From NCBI GenBank assembly GCA_963780345.1, contig CAWABU010000008.1:1-64000 (forward strand): DNA of 64,000 nucleotides, in the 5' to 3' direction. Under the pieces are notes generated by a model, which saw only the letters and a program-made list of their open reading frames with translations, had not been told where the DNA came from and ran no database searches. This stretch comes from PALSA-693 sp963780345. GTDB taxonomy: Bacteria; Actinomycetota; Acidimicrobiia; Acidimicrobiales; Palsa-688. Position 1 is the stretch's first letter, and every line of letters starts with the position of its first letter. The position numbers and the translations under genes are program-made. Positions 17,350 through 26,180 of the stretch are shown here, one piece after another.

Positions 17350-17579
17350 GTCGCCTCGGCCGGTCCTTGGGGCAGACGGAGTGGGCGCGGGTGTGCCGAT
17401 GCCACCATTCGAGATGTCACCCAGCCCCGAGCGGAATCCTGGGCGTCAGAAAGGTTGGACGGACCGTCCGGTGCCGACGCACCCAGGGACAATTTCTCGA
17501 GACCAAGTAAAGCGATGGCGAGGATCAGCTTCACCACAGCACTCCTAGCTTTGGCCCGTCCTCCGACGGGTAGCGATAG

Positions 17580-17927
17580 CTACAGCTCGCCTCTCTCCCT
17601 TTTGGTTTCCACCGCGGCACGAGCCGACGCCCTCCGATCCTCGGCGGTTCGTCCGGTGTGGGGCTGGCTGCCGAGATCTTGCCACTCCGACTCGCTCATG
17701 TGAACACCGTAGTAGTCAGCGGCCGCCTTAATATTCTCGAAGGCCAACTCGCGCTCTTCGTCAGATACGTCGGTTACCTGGTCAAAACGGGCGATCGCAT
17801 TTCGGACGTGCGTGGCATCGGTCAACGGCTCCTTCCGATCGCCCGGAAATGCAAAGACACTGTCCGGCAAGTCGCTTCGCTCCGTCAACTCTCCATGCTT
17901 TTCGTGTGGCTCCCAGGTCGCACCCAT
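17580..17927 (-). CDS. Conserved hypothetical protein (DUF6582-like)
   Basis: A 115-residue acidic protein from the ATG at 17927, with GGGAGTGAG upstream. It opens with GATWEPHEKHGELTERSDLPDSVFAFPGDRKEPLTDATHV, which recurs in small proteins that accompany phage-like or stress genes. RNAIARFDQVTDVSDEERELAFENIKAAADYYGV follows, and the C-terminus is Arg-rich. The family name is from memory and should be checked. It is probably cytosolic. Neighbours (EVE protein, topoisomerase IB) are all nucleic-acid related, which is only suggestive. Confidence 0.65.
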   Translation of the reverse strand: MGATWEPHEKHGELTERSDLPDSVFAFPGDRKEPLTDATHVRNAIARFDQVTDVSDEERELAFENIKAAADYYGVHMSESEWQDLGSQPHTGRTAEDRRASARAAVETKRERGEL

Positions 17928-18228
17928 CGGACTCACTCCCTTCACGGTTCGTTTGAACACTACGCCGACATGGCCCATCAACCGCGGTCCAGAACACACA
18001 CTCGAAGTTTGTGAGCCGAAGGCGCGGCCACACAACTTGGCGCGTCCCGCCTACCCGGCTGCTGGCCGCGGACCTGACAACGAAACATTCGGTTCCCGGC
18101 GCGCCGATGAACTCCGGCGACGGCATCCGTGAGTCACCGTACCGATGTACCTTGCAGTGAAGTAATGCGAGCGACCTTGAAGGAGCCACATTGAGACGGG
18201 CTCCGGAAGCCGGGAAAGGTATGATCTG

Positions 18229-19260
18229 GTGAACGAGAGCCTTCCGATGCCGGCGGCCGCGGTGGCGGGGCTTACCCGTAGCGAGCCGAGCGGTCCCGGG
18301 ATGAGCCGGGAGGCCACCAGAGAAGGTTTCAGGTACCGCGATCCCTTAGGTCAGGATGTCACGGACGCCCAGACATTGCGCAGGATCGGTGCGCTCGCTA
18401 TCCCGCCGGGCTGGGCCGACGTTTGGATCTCGTCCGACCCCCTTGGTCATATTCAGGCCACCGGGGTAGACAGCCGGGGTAGGACCCAGTACCTCTACCA
18501 TCATTTGTGGCGTGAGCAGCGGGACGCCCAGAAGTTCGCCCACATGCTCAGCTTCGCCGCCGCGCTGCCCGCGCTGCGCACCGCCACGGTGCGAGATCTC
18601 AGCGGCCGCCACCTGGACCGTGATCGCGTGGCCGCAGGGGCGGTGCGGCTGATCGACCTCGGGCTGTTTCGCATCGGCGGGGAGAAGTACGCTGAGCTGG
18701 ACCATCATTACGGCGCGACGACGCTGCAAAAGCGGGACGTGAGAATAGGGCGCGACGGTATCGTGTTCGACTACATTGCTAAGGAGGGCAAGCACCGTAT
18801 GATTACGGTCGCCGACGAGGCAATCCGACCGACCGTGCGTGCGCTGGCCCGAAGTGACAACCACCTCGGCGAACTGTTCTGCTTTCAGGACGGCGACGCT
18901 TGGCGGCCTCTTCACTCTCACGAAGTGAGCAGCTACATCGCCGCGAAGGCGGGTGGTCATTTCACGGCCAAGGAGTTCCGTACCTGGAACGCCACCGTGC
19001 TGATGGCGCTCTTCCTCGCGAACACGGAACCGTCTCCCACGGCGCGCAGCCGCAAGAGCACCATCACCGCCAGCGTCCGTAGTGTAGCGACCTGGCTGGG
19101 AGACACTCCGACCGTCGCACGCAAGTCCTACATCGACCCCCGGCTCATCAGCCGGTACGAGTCGGACGGCCAGCTACCGACGATCCCCGCCGTGCCGGCC
19201 ACGCTGCCAGCCGCCGCCGAAGCGGAGTTCGCCGTCGCTGCGCTGCTCGCGCAAGACTGA
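18229..19260 (+). CDS. DNA topoisomerase IB (poxvirus type)
   Basis: Relaxes supercoils through a 3'-phosphotyrosyl intermediate. The bacterial TopIB N-lobe includes GFRYRDPLGQDVTD and PPGWADVWISSDPLGHIQATG. The catalytic lobe carries Arg in LGLFRIGGEKYA, Lys in TTLQKRDVRI, Arg in AKEFRTWNATVLMALFL and the nucleophile Tyr in VARKSYIDPRLI. That completes the R-K-R-(H)-Y set. At 343 residues it is a normal length. The start is a GTG at 18229. No operon partner is visible. Confidence 0.94.
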   Translation: MNESLPMPAAAVAGLTRSEPSGPGMSREATREGFRYRDPLGQDVTDAQTLRRIGALAIPPGWADVWISSDPLGHIQATGVDSRGRTQYLYHHLWREQRDAQKFAHMLSFAAALPALRTATVRDLSGRHLDRDRVAAGAVRLIDLGLFRIGGEKYAELDHHYGATTLQKRDVRIGRDGIVFDYIAKEGKHRMITVADEAIRPTVRALARSDNHLGELFCFQDGDAWRPLHSHEVSSYIAAKAGGHFTAKEFRTWNATVLMALFLANTEPSPTARSRKSTITASVRSVATWLGDTPTVARKSYIDPRLISRYESDGQLPTIPAVPATLPAAAEAEFAVAALLAQD

Positions 19261-19524
19261 TTCGCCAAGACGAAAGTACCGAATTTTGACCGAAAAGTGT
19301 GGTCCCACGTCACCGCACGAAGGGGAGTCGAAGGACTGGGACGTCGTCCCCGAATCTCAGCGGCCGCGTCCCCGCTTGAGGCCGGCCAGATTGACGAGGC
19401 CCACGTACGAGCAAGACGATCGGCAAATCACGCGAGAACGGATCGGACCCTTCCACGACATTGCCAACGCCGTTCCCGTCGTGATGCAAACCTCGTCAGC
19501 GGCCCATCACTCCCTGGGAGCCAA

Positions 19525-20058
19525 TCACCTGGTGGTGGAGGTCGGTCGCCGATGATCCTGGGTGGTTTCACAGAGGAACTTGAGGCTGATGTTCCACAGA
19601 TCGTGACCGCGGTGCATGTGGCCGGGATTGGAGTCGGCGAGTTTCTGCGGGTTGGCACCGGTGCCTGTCTCTTCCATGACTACGTAGGTGGTCGCCGCGT
19701 CGCGCCGCTCGAGCAGCCAGGTGTGGTAGGCCAGCCATTGGTCTGTTTCGCCGTACCAGCTGATGCGGGCCGTGGGCTCGAATTCGTGGACCGTGCTGTG
19801 AATGTTCGCGCCGAAGGTGGTCCAGTCGAACGTCACGTCGGGGCCGAGCAGTCCGCTGGGGCTGTTGACCGTGACGTGGCTGGCGTTGGAGTACCAGTCC
19901 GGCCAGGCGGCGGCCTCGATGAGGTGCTCCCAGACCTTTCCCGCGGGTGCGGCGATCAGGATGTCGTTGTGAGCGAAGAGGTCGGCCTGCTCGGGCACGA
20001 TTCCTTCCGGCCAGCGGATATGTGCCGAGCGGCGTTGAATGTCCTCAATGATTGACAT
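19525..20058 (-). CDS. SRPBCC-family protein
   Basis: A 177-residue START/Bet v1-fold protein. The diagnostic IAAPAGKVWEHLIEAAAWPDWY lies near residue 35, with DVTFDWTTFGANIHSTVHEFEPTARISWYGE and DLWNISLKFLCETT following. These polyketide-cyclase or lipid-binding-like proteins bind hydrophobic ligands; the ligand here is unknown. The ATG at 20058 has a good ribosome site (GGAGG). It is divergent from the LysR fragment, a pairing in which the LysR would once have regulated it. Confidence 0.8.
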   Translation of the reverse strand: MSIIEDIQRRSAHIRWPEGIVPEQADLFAHNDILIAAPAGKVWEHLIEAAAWPDWYSNASHVTVNSPSGLLGPDVTFDWTTFGANIHSTVHEFEPTARISWYGETDQWLAYHTWLLERRDAATTYVVMEETGTGANPQKLADSNPGHMHRGHDLWNISLKFLCETTQDHRRPTSTTR

Positions 20059-20194
20059 GACTGTGTCCTCCAGGGGTTGCTCGCTGATAGCCGGCGACGT
20101 GCGGGTGCAGGTCTGGCTTCTTCGCTGATCCTGAGGGGTAACGACTATCAAGGCAAGCGAATGACAGACTTGGGCCTCATGGATATGCCCAGGC

Positions 20195-20566
20195 TTGCGA
20201 GCGATTATCGGGTCCGCTACCCGGGTCGAACTGCAGTCGCGGGATACCGGCGGTTCGGCTGGCATGCTCAGAGCCCTCTCCGACCATGAAATCGATGTGG
20301 CGTTCGCCGGCTCCACCGGCCCGCTGCCGCGCCAATACGCGGCCCGCGAGCTCCTCAGAGTCCCGCAGCTGCTCGCCCTCCCAGATAGCCACCGGCGGGC
20401 CAGCGGGCCTGACGCCGGCATCACCGAACTCGCTGGGGAACCCTTCATCGATCTGCCGCTCGGATTCGCGATCAGAACCATCGCCGACGACATCTTCGCT
20501 GCGCACGGTCAGCAGCGCATCGTCGCCGCCGAGGTAGGCGGGATCGACGCTGTCGCTTCGGCGTAG
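20195..20566 (+). pseudogene. LysR-type regulator fragment (effector-binding domain only)
   Basis: The frame reads RVELQSRDTGGSAGMLRALSDHEIDVAFAG, YAARELLRVPQLLALPDSH, then ELAGEPFIDLPLGFAIRTIADDIFAAHG. This is the central part of a LysR substrate-binding domain. The N-terminal winged HTH is absent upstream, and the domain ends early at DAVASA, so it cannot act as a DNA-binding regulator. It is a decayed remnant divergent from the SRPBCC gene. Confidence 0.7.
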
Positions 20567-20601
20567 TCGAGGCACTGAATCGGTGGCCGTAGGCTGGCCA
20601 G

Positions 20602-21243
20602 GTGGCGCAGCTCGACTGGGTGGTATGGCACCGAGACTACGACGATCCAGGTTCCCTGCTTTCACGGCGGCTGGAAGTCGTACAGGGGCACCTGCGCGCT
20701 GAGCTCGATCATGTCCCCTCCGGGGACGTACGGCTGATCAGTCTGTGTGCCGGGCAGGGCCGGGACGTGATCGGCGTCCTTGCCGGGCATCAGCGCCGGG
20801 ACGAAGTGCGCGCCCGGCTGGTCGAGGTGGACGAGCGCAACATCGCGGTCGGGCGGCAGGCAGTGCGGGCGGCTGGGCTGGACGGCGTCGAGATGCTGCA
20901 GGCCGATGCCGGGATCACCGATGCCTGCGCCGGCGCCGTCCCCGCTCAGATCGTCATGGTGTGCGGTGTCTTCGGCAACATAACTGTCAGCGATATCCAG
21001 GCTACGGTGGCCACCCTGCCCAGCCTGTGCGCGGCCGCTGCGTTGGTCCTGTGGACCAGGCACCGCGGGCCGCCTGATCTGACCCCCGCCATCCGGTCGT
21101 GGTTCAGGGAGGCAGGCTTCCGCGAGGAGGCGTTCGACATCAGCCACGACGGTTTCATGTCGGTGGGCGCGCACCGGCTGACGGGCGAGCCCGCCGCGCT
21201 AATGCCCGGCCAGCGGATGTTCACCTTCTCGGCCAGGACCTGA
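20602..21243 (+). CDS. Class I SAM-dependent methyltransferase (putative)
   Basis: A 213-residue cytosolic protein. Motif I is LISLCAGQGRDVIGVL near residue 45, ARLVEVDERNIAVGR near 73 is the ribose-binding acidic loop, and VEMLQADAG follows near 95. AQIVMVCGVFGNIT holds the motif II/III region. The C-terminus (FMSVGAHRLTGEP and MFTFSA) matches a small actinobacterial group annotated as methyltransferases. The start is a GTG at 20602. The acceptor is unknown and no partner gene is adjacent. Confidence 0.75.
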   Translation: MAQLDWVVWHRDYDDPGSLLSRRLEVVQGHLRAELDHVPSGDVRLISLCAGQGRDVIGVLAGHQRRDEVRARLVEVDERNIAVGRQAVRAAGLDGVEMLQADAGITDACAGAVPAQIVMVCGVFGNITVSDIQATVATLPSLCAAAALVLWTRHRGPPDLTPAIRSWFREAGFREEAFDISHDGFMSVGAHRLTGEPAALMPGQRMFTFSART

Positions 21244-21390
21244 GCCGGGTTCGTCCACGCCGCCGGGTGTTGGTGCAGTCGCTTCGTTCCTGCTCCCACT
21301 ACTGGCAGATCGTCTTACTGGCTCACCGTCGTCGGGGAGACTGTCCCTGACCCCGCGGACCCACCAGGCCTCAGAACGCCGGGACCGGGA

Positions 21391-21795
21391 TCAGTGGAAA
21401 CGCCGGCGTCGGGCCAGGTCGGCTCCCGTCGGTGGAAGACCCGGAGGGGCATTCTGGAGGTTTGCGGTGATGGCGTCGTGGACAAGCGAAAGGGCGAAGT
21501 CAACATCGGAGTCTTCCCGTACCCGGATTTCGAGCCAATCTGAGCTTCCAGGTCGCAGGCCCACCCGGTCGTCCGCCTTGAGCTCCGAACGGCGAGCGCG
21601 AATCTCAGGCATGGTCAGTCGTATGTCGAGGGTGTCTTCATCGTCGAAGTGCGCGACTTCTCGTTGGCCAACCCACAGAGCCGGGCCGGGCCCGAAGTTT
21701 CCATCCCCGATTACCACACCATCGAGCTTGGCGCAGCGATCCAGGAAGGCTTCTCGCCAGCTTTCCACCTTGACATCGTCCCATAAGGTGCGCAT
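21391..21795 (-). CDS. Small luciferase-domain (DUF5519-like) protein
   Basis: A 134-residue protein with WREAFLDRCAKLDGV, GPALWVGQREVAHFDDEDTLDIRLT and a strongly conserved-looking block RPGSSDWLEIRVREDSDVDFALSLVHDAI. This resembles the small luciferase-family domain often used to bind or position ligands. Catalysis is unproven. The start is uncertain: ATG 21795, or a GTG at 21843 adding 16 residues; neither has a strong ribosome site. The family assignment is from memory. Confidence 0.65.
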   Translation of the reverse strand: MRTLWDDVKVESWREAFLDRCAKLDGVVIGDGNFGPGPALWVGQREVAHFDDEDTLDIRLTMPEIRARRSELKADDRVGLRPGSSDWLEIRVREDSDVDFALSLVHDAITANLQNAPPGLPPTGADLARRRRFH

Positions 21796-21939
21796 CCTCA
21801 CGTGACGGAATTGACCTATCCCGTACCGCCGGGTGGATGTCACGGCCAGTCTGTTAGTCAGCCCGGTTGTGATCTTGCCGTTCGTAGCCTTGCTGGGGGC
21901 CCTCCTCGGCGGGAGGGCGCCTCTTGGCCGATGCTTCGC

Positions 21940-22731
21940 TCAGCGGCCGAGCCGGGGTCCGCTCTGCGCGAACACCCAGTGCCTTCCTTCGCAGTCAGCG
22001 GCAGTGTAGGACCGGAAGCCGTGCTCGGTGATTGAGCTCACGACCGTCGCACCTGAGACTTCGGCATGCTTGAGGTGGGCATCGAGGTCGTCGACGTAGA
22101 TGAATGGCGAGTCGGTCCCGATTGAGCCGTCGCCGCCCCACAGCACGATGAAGCTCGTCCCGACCCGCAGTTCGATCCAGGTGTAGCTCGGATCACCCTC
22201 CTGGTCGGGGATGTCGGTCGTGGGTTCGAGTCGGAATACTTCGACGAGCCAACGCGCCGTGGCAGCAGGTGCGGCCGAGCGGAGGACGAGGTGCAATCGG
22301 CCGTAGTCCGCCCGGGTATCTCCCCGGAAGCGCCGATCGAGGTAGCGTGGGAACCATTGCGGGGCCATGCGGACCATCGCCAGGTGCTCACGGCCATCGA
22401 TTCCGTCGGGCACGGTGCCGATCACCCGGACCCGAGTCCCGGCGGCGTACGCCTCGAAGGTGACCTCGATAGTCACGTCGTTGCCGGTGGTCCAGGCCAG
22501 CCGGGAACCCGGCTCCCAGACCGTGATCGTCCCGAGGACGACTTGCTTGTCGCCGTAGTCCTCCATCAGCCGGCCTCCGACGCCGCCCTCGATCCGGCGC
22601 TCGACCAGGCGCCATGTGTCGTAGGCGTCGATGGGACCCCGCCCCCACCATTGGTCGTACTCGTCGGTGAAGATGGCGAAGGCCGTCATCGGGTCGGTCT
22701 CCACCACGATCTCTTCGGTCATGCTTGTCAT
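21940..22731 (-). CDS. AHSA1/SRPBCC domain fused to a glyoxalase/VOC domain
   Basis: A 263-residue fusion. The N-terminal half (to about 140) is AHSA1-like (IVVETDPMTAFAIFTDEYDQWWG, LGTITVWEPGSRLAWTTG). The C-terminal half is a VOC/glyoxalase domain (LHLVLRSAAPAATARWLVEVF, SFIVLWGGDG, FIYVDDLDAHLKHAEVSGA, DCEGRHWVFAQSGP). The ATG overlaps the upstream ArsR stop in an ATGA, so the two are co-translated. ArsR-AHSA1 pairs are very common and the AHSA1 partner is usually a ligand-binding or small-molecule enzyme. The added VOC domain is less usual. Confidence 0.85.
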   Translation of the reverse strand: MTSMTEEIVVETDPMTAFAIFTDEYDQWWGRGPIDAYDTWRLVERRIEGGVGGRLMEDYGDKQVVLGTITVWEPGSRLAWTTGNDVTIEVTFEAYAAGTRVRVIGTVPDGIDGREHLAMVRMAPQWFPRYLDRRFRGDTRADYGRLHLVLRSAAPAATARWLVEVFRLEPTTDIPDQEGDPSYTWIELRVGTSFIVLWGGDGSIGTDSPFIYVDDLDAHLKHAEVSGATVVSSITEHGFRSYTAADCEGRHWVFAQSGPRLGR

Positions 22732-23042
22732 GAGCCCTTGCTCTCCACGTGTCGCTTGAGGGAGCGGAGCTGACTGCGCCACTCCGCCTGGAGCTGATCG
22801 AGGAAGGCCTGCACGGCGACCAGTGACTCCGGCTGCAGGCTGAACAGCCGGAGCCGGGCGTCCTCAGGAACGCGATCGTCTGTGACTATGCCGGAGGTGA
22901 GGAGGATCTTCAGGTGCCGGCTCATGGCCGGCCGAGACATCCCGGTAGCGTTGGCCAGCTCGCCGGCGCGGTGCGGGCGGGTGCCGAGCAGTTGCACCAC
23001 CCGACGTCGGGTCGGATCAGCCAGGGCCTCGAACACATCCAC
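22728..23042 (-). CDS. ArsR-family transcriptional regulator
   Basis: A 104-residue winged-helix repressor of the ArsR subtype that pairs with AHSA1 proteins. FEALADPTRRRVVQLLG starts it, the recognition helix is GMSRPAMSRHLKILLTSGIV near residues 33-52, and the C-terminal helix is VAVQAFLDQLQAEWRSQL. No metal-binding Cys motif (ELCVCDL) is present, so it is not an arsenic sensor. It is probably autoregulated together with the coupled AHSA1-VOC gene. The GTG start at 23042 lacks a ribosome site. Confidence 0.93.
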   Translation of the reverse strand: MDVFEALADPTRRRVVQLLGTRPHRAGELANATGMSRPAMSRHLKILLTSGIVTDDRVPEDARLRLFSLQPESLVAVQAFLDQLQAEWRSQLRSLKRHVESKGS

Positions 23043-23090
23043 TAGATGTTAATAGTTATCGTATGTGTTAAGTAATGTCAAGAGCTGGTC
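23043..23090 (-). promoter_or_regulatory. AT-rich putative promoter/operator of the arsR operon
   Basis: On the minus strand, TTAACACATACGATAACTATTAACAT directly precedes the GTG start in otherwise GC-rich DNA. TAACTAT could be a -10 box about 10 bases from the start, which implies a leaderless transcript. Two TTAA-containing half sites may form the ArsR operator. Inferred from composition and position only. Confidence 0.4.
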
Positions 23091-23334
23091 GGCTATTGGT
23101 GGTGCCCCCTAACGTCGTCCGAAACCGCCCCCGAACCCCGGGCCGACAAGCGCCCAGACCCCTGGAACGTGGGCTACTGACTGGAGTCGGTCAGTGGGCT
23201 CGGCCGGCTCTTGGGTGCCTCGGTGATAGCCTTGAGAAACGGGCTCTCACGTAGCCGTCGTCGAGTGATCCGGTCTGCTGGATCGAGGCTCGGCTTGCCG
23301 GCCTTTCTGGACCCCGAGCGGGGCTGCCGGCTCG

Positions 23335-24081
23335 TCAGGGTGTCGTTCGTGCAGCCGTCTGGGTACTCGTGATTTCTCGGTAGACGCCCATGTTTGCTGA
23401 TCGTTCGACCTTGTGTTGCGTGGCGAGGCTGATCTGTCCTGTGCTGCAGTAGTACTCGTAGCCGTGGCTGCCCGAGGCGTGCCGCCACTCGGGGACGGGA
23501 ACGTACTCGTGTGCAAAGTAGGTGCCGAAGAAGGCGGTGAGCGCGGCGTCCGATATCACCCCACAAAACTCGAGTTGGCGCCAGTAGTCGGGAAGTAATG
23601 GCTGCTCGCAGTGGGTCGCTACAAACTCGTCCAGGGTGACGCCGACGGCAGGAACGTGCAAGGCGACCGCGTCATGGTGGCCGCGGCGGTGGTGATCGAG
23701 GATGTAGTGGTAGAAGGAACAGAGGAGTTCCCCGGGGTGGCGAACGAAGGTGAAGGAAAACCACCCGGCGTCCCGAAACCGGCTCAGGAGCTGGACGATC
23801 TCGGTCTTCGGGCATGGCGGGATGGCGGTCACCAGCTCCGCCCATTCAAAGGACAGGGTGTGAGTGGACAAGAAGCCGTCGGACTGATCAACCAGGGCCG
23901 GCAGGTCCTCGGGACGGAAGTCCAACCACACGCCGCGCTCATTTCTCCGGGTGGATTGGATACGCCGATAGCCGAGCTGGCGGCCAAAGTATTCGATGAG
24001 GTTGGAACCGCCGGCCTTCGGGGTGTGCACGAAGAGCACTTTTGGTCGTGGCGCACCAGCATCTGGTCGGGTCGCGGTCAT
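23335..24081 (-). CDS. Sulfotransferase-family protein
   Basis: A 248-residue PAPS-type sulfotransferase fold. The 5'-phosphosulfate loop is VLFVHTPKAGGSNLIEYF near residue 15. The 3'-phosphate-binding segment is FSFTFVRHPGELLCSFYHYIL near residue 110, with Arg and Ser in the expected places. LDEFVATHCEQPLLPDYW follows. These enzymes transfer sulfate to glycans, lipids or small molecules; the acceptor is not apparent. It is divergent from an XRE regulator with 97 bases between, so shared regulation is plausible. Confidence 0.8.
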   Translation of the reverse strand: MTATRPDAGAPRPKVLFVHTPKAGGSNLIEYFGRQLGYRRIQSTRRNERGVWLDFRPEDLPALVDQSDGFLSTHTLSFEWAELVTAIPPCPKTEIVQLLSRFRDAGWFSFTFVRHPGELLCSFYHYILDHHRRGHHDAVALHVPAVGVTLDEFVATHCEQPLLPDYWRQLEFCGVISDAALTAFFGTYFAHEYVPVPEWRHASGSHGYEYYCSTGQISLATQHKVERSANMGVYREITSTQTAARTTP

Positions 24082-24178
24082 ATGGTGCTGGCCATCTTCT
24101 GGGCGGCGATTTGTTCATCCACCAAGACAAACTCCTCACGGAACTATTCTGGGAGGATAGTATCGGTAGGGAATACTT

Positions 24179-24652
24179 ATGTCAACTGATGCTCCTGACG
24201 AGACAGTCGCGGGCTTGCTGCAGGAGGTCGGTCGCCGCCTGCGGACCCGCCGCAGCGCGCTCGGCCGGACGGTCAGGGAGGTTGCCCTCGACGCCGGGCT
24301 TTCGCTGCCCTACGTGGCCAACCTCGAAAACGGCCGCGGCAACCCCACCTTGGACACACTGCATCGGCTTGCCAGCACGTTGGAAGTTCCCCTGGGCGAA
24401 CTCCTGGCCGCTCCCGACCCCGCCGCCGGACCCGGCCCCGTCGCGGTATCGAGGAGCCTAACGGCCTTCACGCGGACCAGCGACTTCCGCTCCGCATGCG
24501 CCCGGTTAGCCGCAGCCCAGCGCACCGACCCAGCAGCAATGCGCCGTGACCTCGTGCACGCCCTGGCCAGCTGCCCGCAACCAGCGCACCGGGACATGAA
24601 CGAACCCGACTGGCGTCGCCTACTCGATGCCATCACGCTCATCCTCACTTGA
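24179..24652 (+). CDS. XRE-family transcriptional regulator
   Basis: A 157-residue protein. A Cro/C1-type HTH spans residues 12-70 (LLQEVGRRLRTRRSALGRTVREVALDAGLSLPYVANLENGRGNPTLDTLHRLASTLEVPLGELL). A Pro/Gly linker and a small helical C-terminal domain without a cupin signature follow. The ATG at 24179 follows GTAGGGAATACTT. Immediately upstream, ACTAT-N9-ATAGT (24143-24161) could be an operator shared with the divergent sulfotransferase. Confidence 0.88.
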   Translation: MSTDAPDETVAGLLQEVGRRLRTRRSALGRTVREVALDAGLSLPYVANLENGRGNPTLDTLHRLASTLEVPLGELLAAPDPAAGPGPVAVSRSLTAFTRTSDFRSACARLAAAQRTDPAAMRRDLVHALASCPQPAHRDMNEPDWRRLLDAITLILT

Positions 24653-24877
24653 GCCCTCGCGCTGGAGCAGCGGGGTCCCGGCGTCCGACAGCCGTGTTCC
24701 CAGGAGCCGGCGCCTATACACCGACCGTCTGCTACCGATATCGTGGCTCCTGGAACAGCCGGTAAAGTCGTATTCAGAGCTGCGTCAAAAGGTCAAGTGA
24801 TTGGTCGCTGAAGCATTGTGACCTCCCTTGACTTCTTCAGACCGAAAGCAGTACGTTGCGACCGTCGAGGGAGGAGC

Positions 24878-26002
24878 ATGACGGCCAACGGCACGGTTCT
24901 GATTGCTGGAGCGTCTGGCCTCATCGGTGAGGCTGCGATGCGAGAGTTCGCGTCGTCGCCCGGCTGGGAGGTGATCGGCGTGTCCCGCCGTCAGCCTGCC
25001 GCCGTCGCCGGGGCGGTGTGGCTGCCCCTCGACCTGACCAACCCGGCAGCCTGCGAGGAGACCCTCTCGCCGCTAAAGGATGTGACCCACGTCGTCTACG
25101 CCGCCCTCCAGGAGGCTCCCGGCCTCTACGAGGGGTGGCTCGATCCGGCGATGATGCAGCGCAACGGCGACATGCTCAAGAACTTCTTTGAGCCCATCTC
25201 CAGGGTGGCTGCGGGCCTCCGTCACGTGTCGTTACTCCACGGCACCAAAGCCTACGGGCTGCACCACCCTTCAGTCGGCGTCGAGGGCGTCCACAACCCC
25301 TTGCGTGAGCGAGATCCCCGCCGCGAGCACCCGAACTTCTACTGGATCCAGGAAGACTACCTGCACGCCAAGCAGCAGGGTGCGTCATGGGGCCTGACGG
25401 TTTTTCGTCCAACCGTCGTGTACGGAGGCGCGCCGGGCAACAACATGAACCCGATCCTGCCCATTGCGGCCTACGCCGCGCTGCTGCGCGACGACGGAAG
25501 ACCGCTGGACTACCCGGGAGAGGAGATCTCGACCGTATTGCGAGAGGCGGTCGACACCGACCTGGTGGCCAGGGCCCTGACCTGGGCCGCGGCATCGAAG
25601 GCCGCGTCGGGCGGGACCTTCAACCTCACCAACGGCGACGTGTTTCTGTGGTCCAACGTCTGGCCGGTGATCGCCGAGGCCATGAGCATGAAGGTCGGCG
25701 AACACCGCCCGACGTCGCTGGTGGAGGAACTCCCCGGGCGCAAGGATCAGTGGGCAGATCTCGTCGATCGCCACAGGCTGCAAGCACCAAGCGACATTCT
25801 GGAGTTCTGTGGTTACAATTCCATCGTCTACGCGGACACCCAGCTGAGCGGACGTCGACGACCCGGCCCGGACCCCGGCCCGATCCTCAACAGCACCATC
25901 GCCGTGCGCCAGGCGGGGTTTCATGACTGTATTGACACTGAGGACATGTTCGTCAAGTGGTTCCGCCGCCTCCAGGACGATCGGGTGCTGCCGCCGGGGT
26001 AG
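24878..26002 (+). CDS. Atypical SDR of the PRISE type (progesterone 5-beta-reductase/iridoid synthase-like)
   Basis: A 374-residue NAD(P)H-dependent enzyme. The Rossmann motif VLIAGASGLIGEAAMREF is at residues 7-24 and VIGVSRR near 33. HVVYAALQE, LRHVSLLHGTKAYGLHH and PNFYWIQEDYL give the modified active site where Tyr in NFYW replaces the classical YxxxK. The C-terminal STIAVRQAGFHDCIDTEDMFVKWFRRLQ is diagnostic. PRISE enzymes reduce activated C=C bonds of enones, including steroids. The ATG at 24878 has ribosome site GGGAGGAG. The physiological substrate is not deducible. Confidence 0.88.
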   Translation: MTANGTVLIAGASGLIGEAAMREFASSPGWEVIGVSRRQPAAVAGAVWLPLDLTNPAACEETLSPLKDVTHVVYAALQEAPGLYEGWLDPAMMQRNGDMLKNFFEPISRVAAGLRHVSLLHGTKAYGLHHPSVGVEGVHNPLRERDPRREHPNFYWIQEDYLHAKQQGASWGLTVFRPTVVYGGAPGNNMNPILPIAAYAALLRDDGRPLDYPGEEISTVLREAVDTDLVARALTWAAASKAASGGTFNLTNGDVFLWSNVWPVIAEAMSMKVGEHRPTSLVEELPGRKDQWADLVDRHRLQAPSDILEFCGYNSIVYADTQLSGRRRPGPDPGPILNSTIAVRQAGFHDCIDTEDMFVKWFRRLQDDRVLPPG

Positions 26003-26180
26003 GTGCCGCCCGGACGCCTGACGGGGGTTCCTCTGCAAGGGCCGGATGGTCGGACCAAGTGACGATGACAGGAAGATTCTCTGACGTTGTGGCGGAACAA
26101 CTGGCTGGCCGAGGATCTTGATGAGATAACCGCCGCCAGAAATCCACTCGTGCGGCACGAAAATTACTGGAGGTTTGGAG

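Noticed and set aside
22200..22240. tRNA T-loop-like sequence GGGTTCGAGTC
   Set aside because: It lies inside the AHSA1-VOC coding sequence, and no acceptor or D-arm pairing is present.
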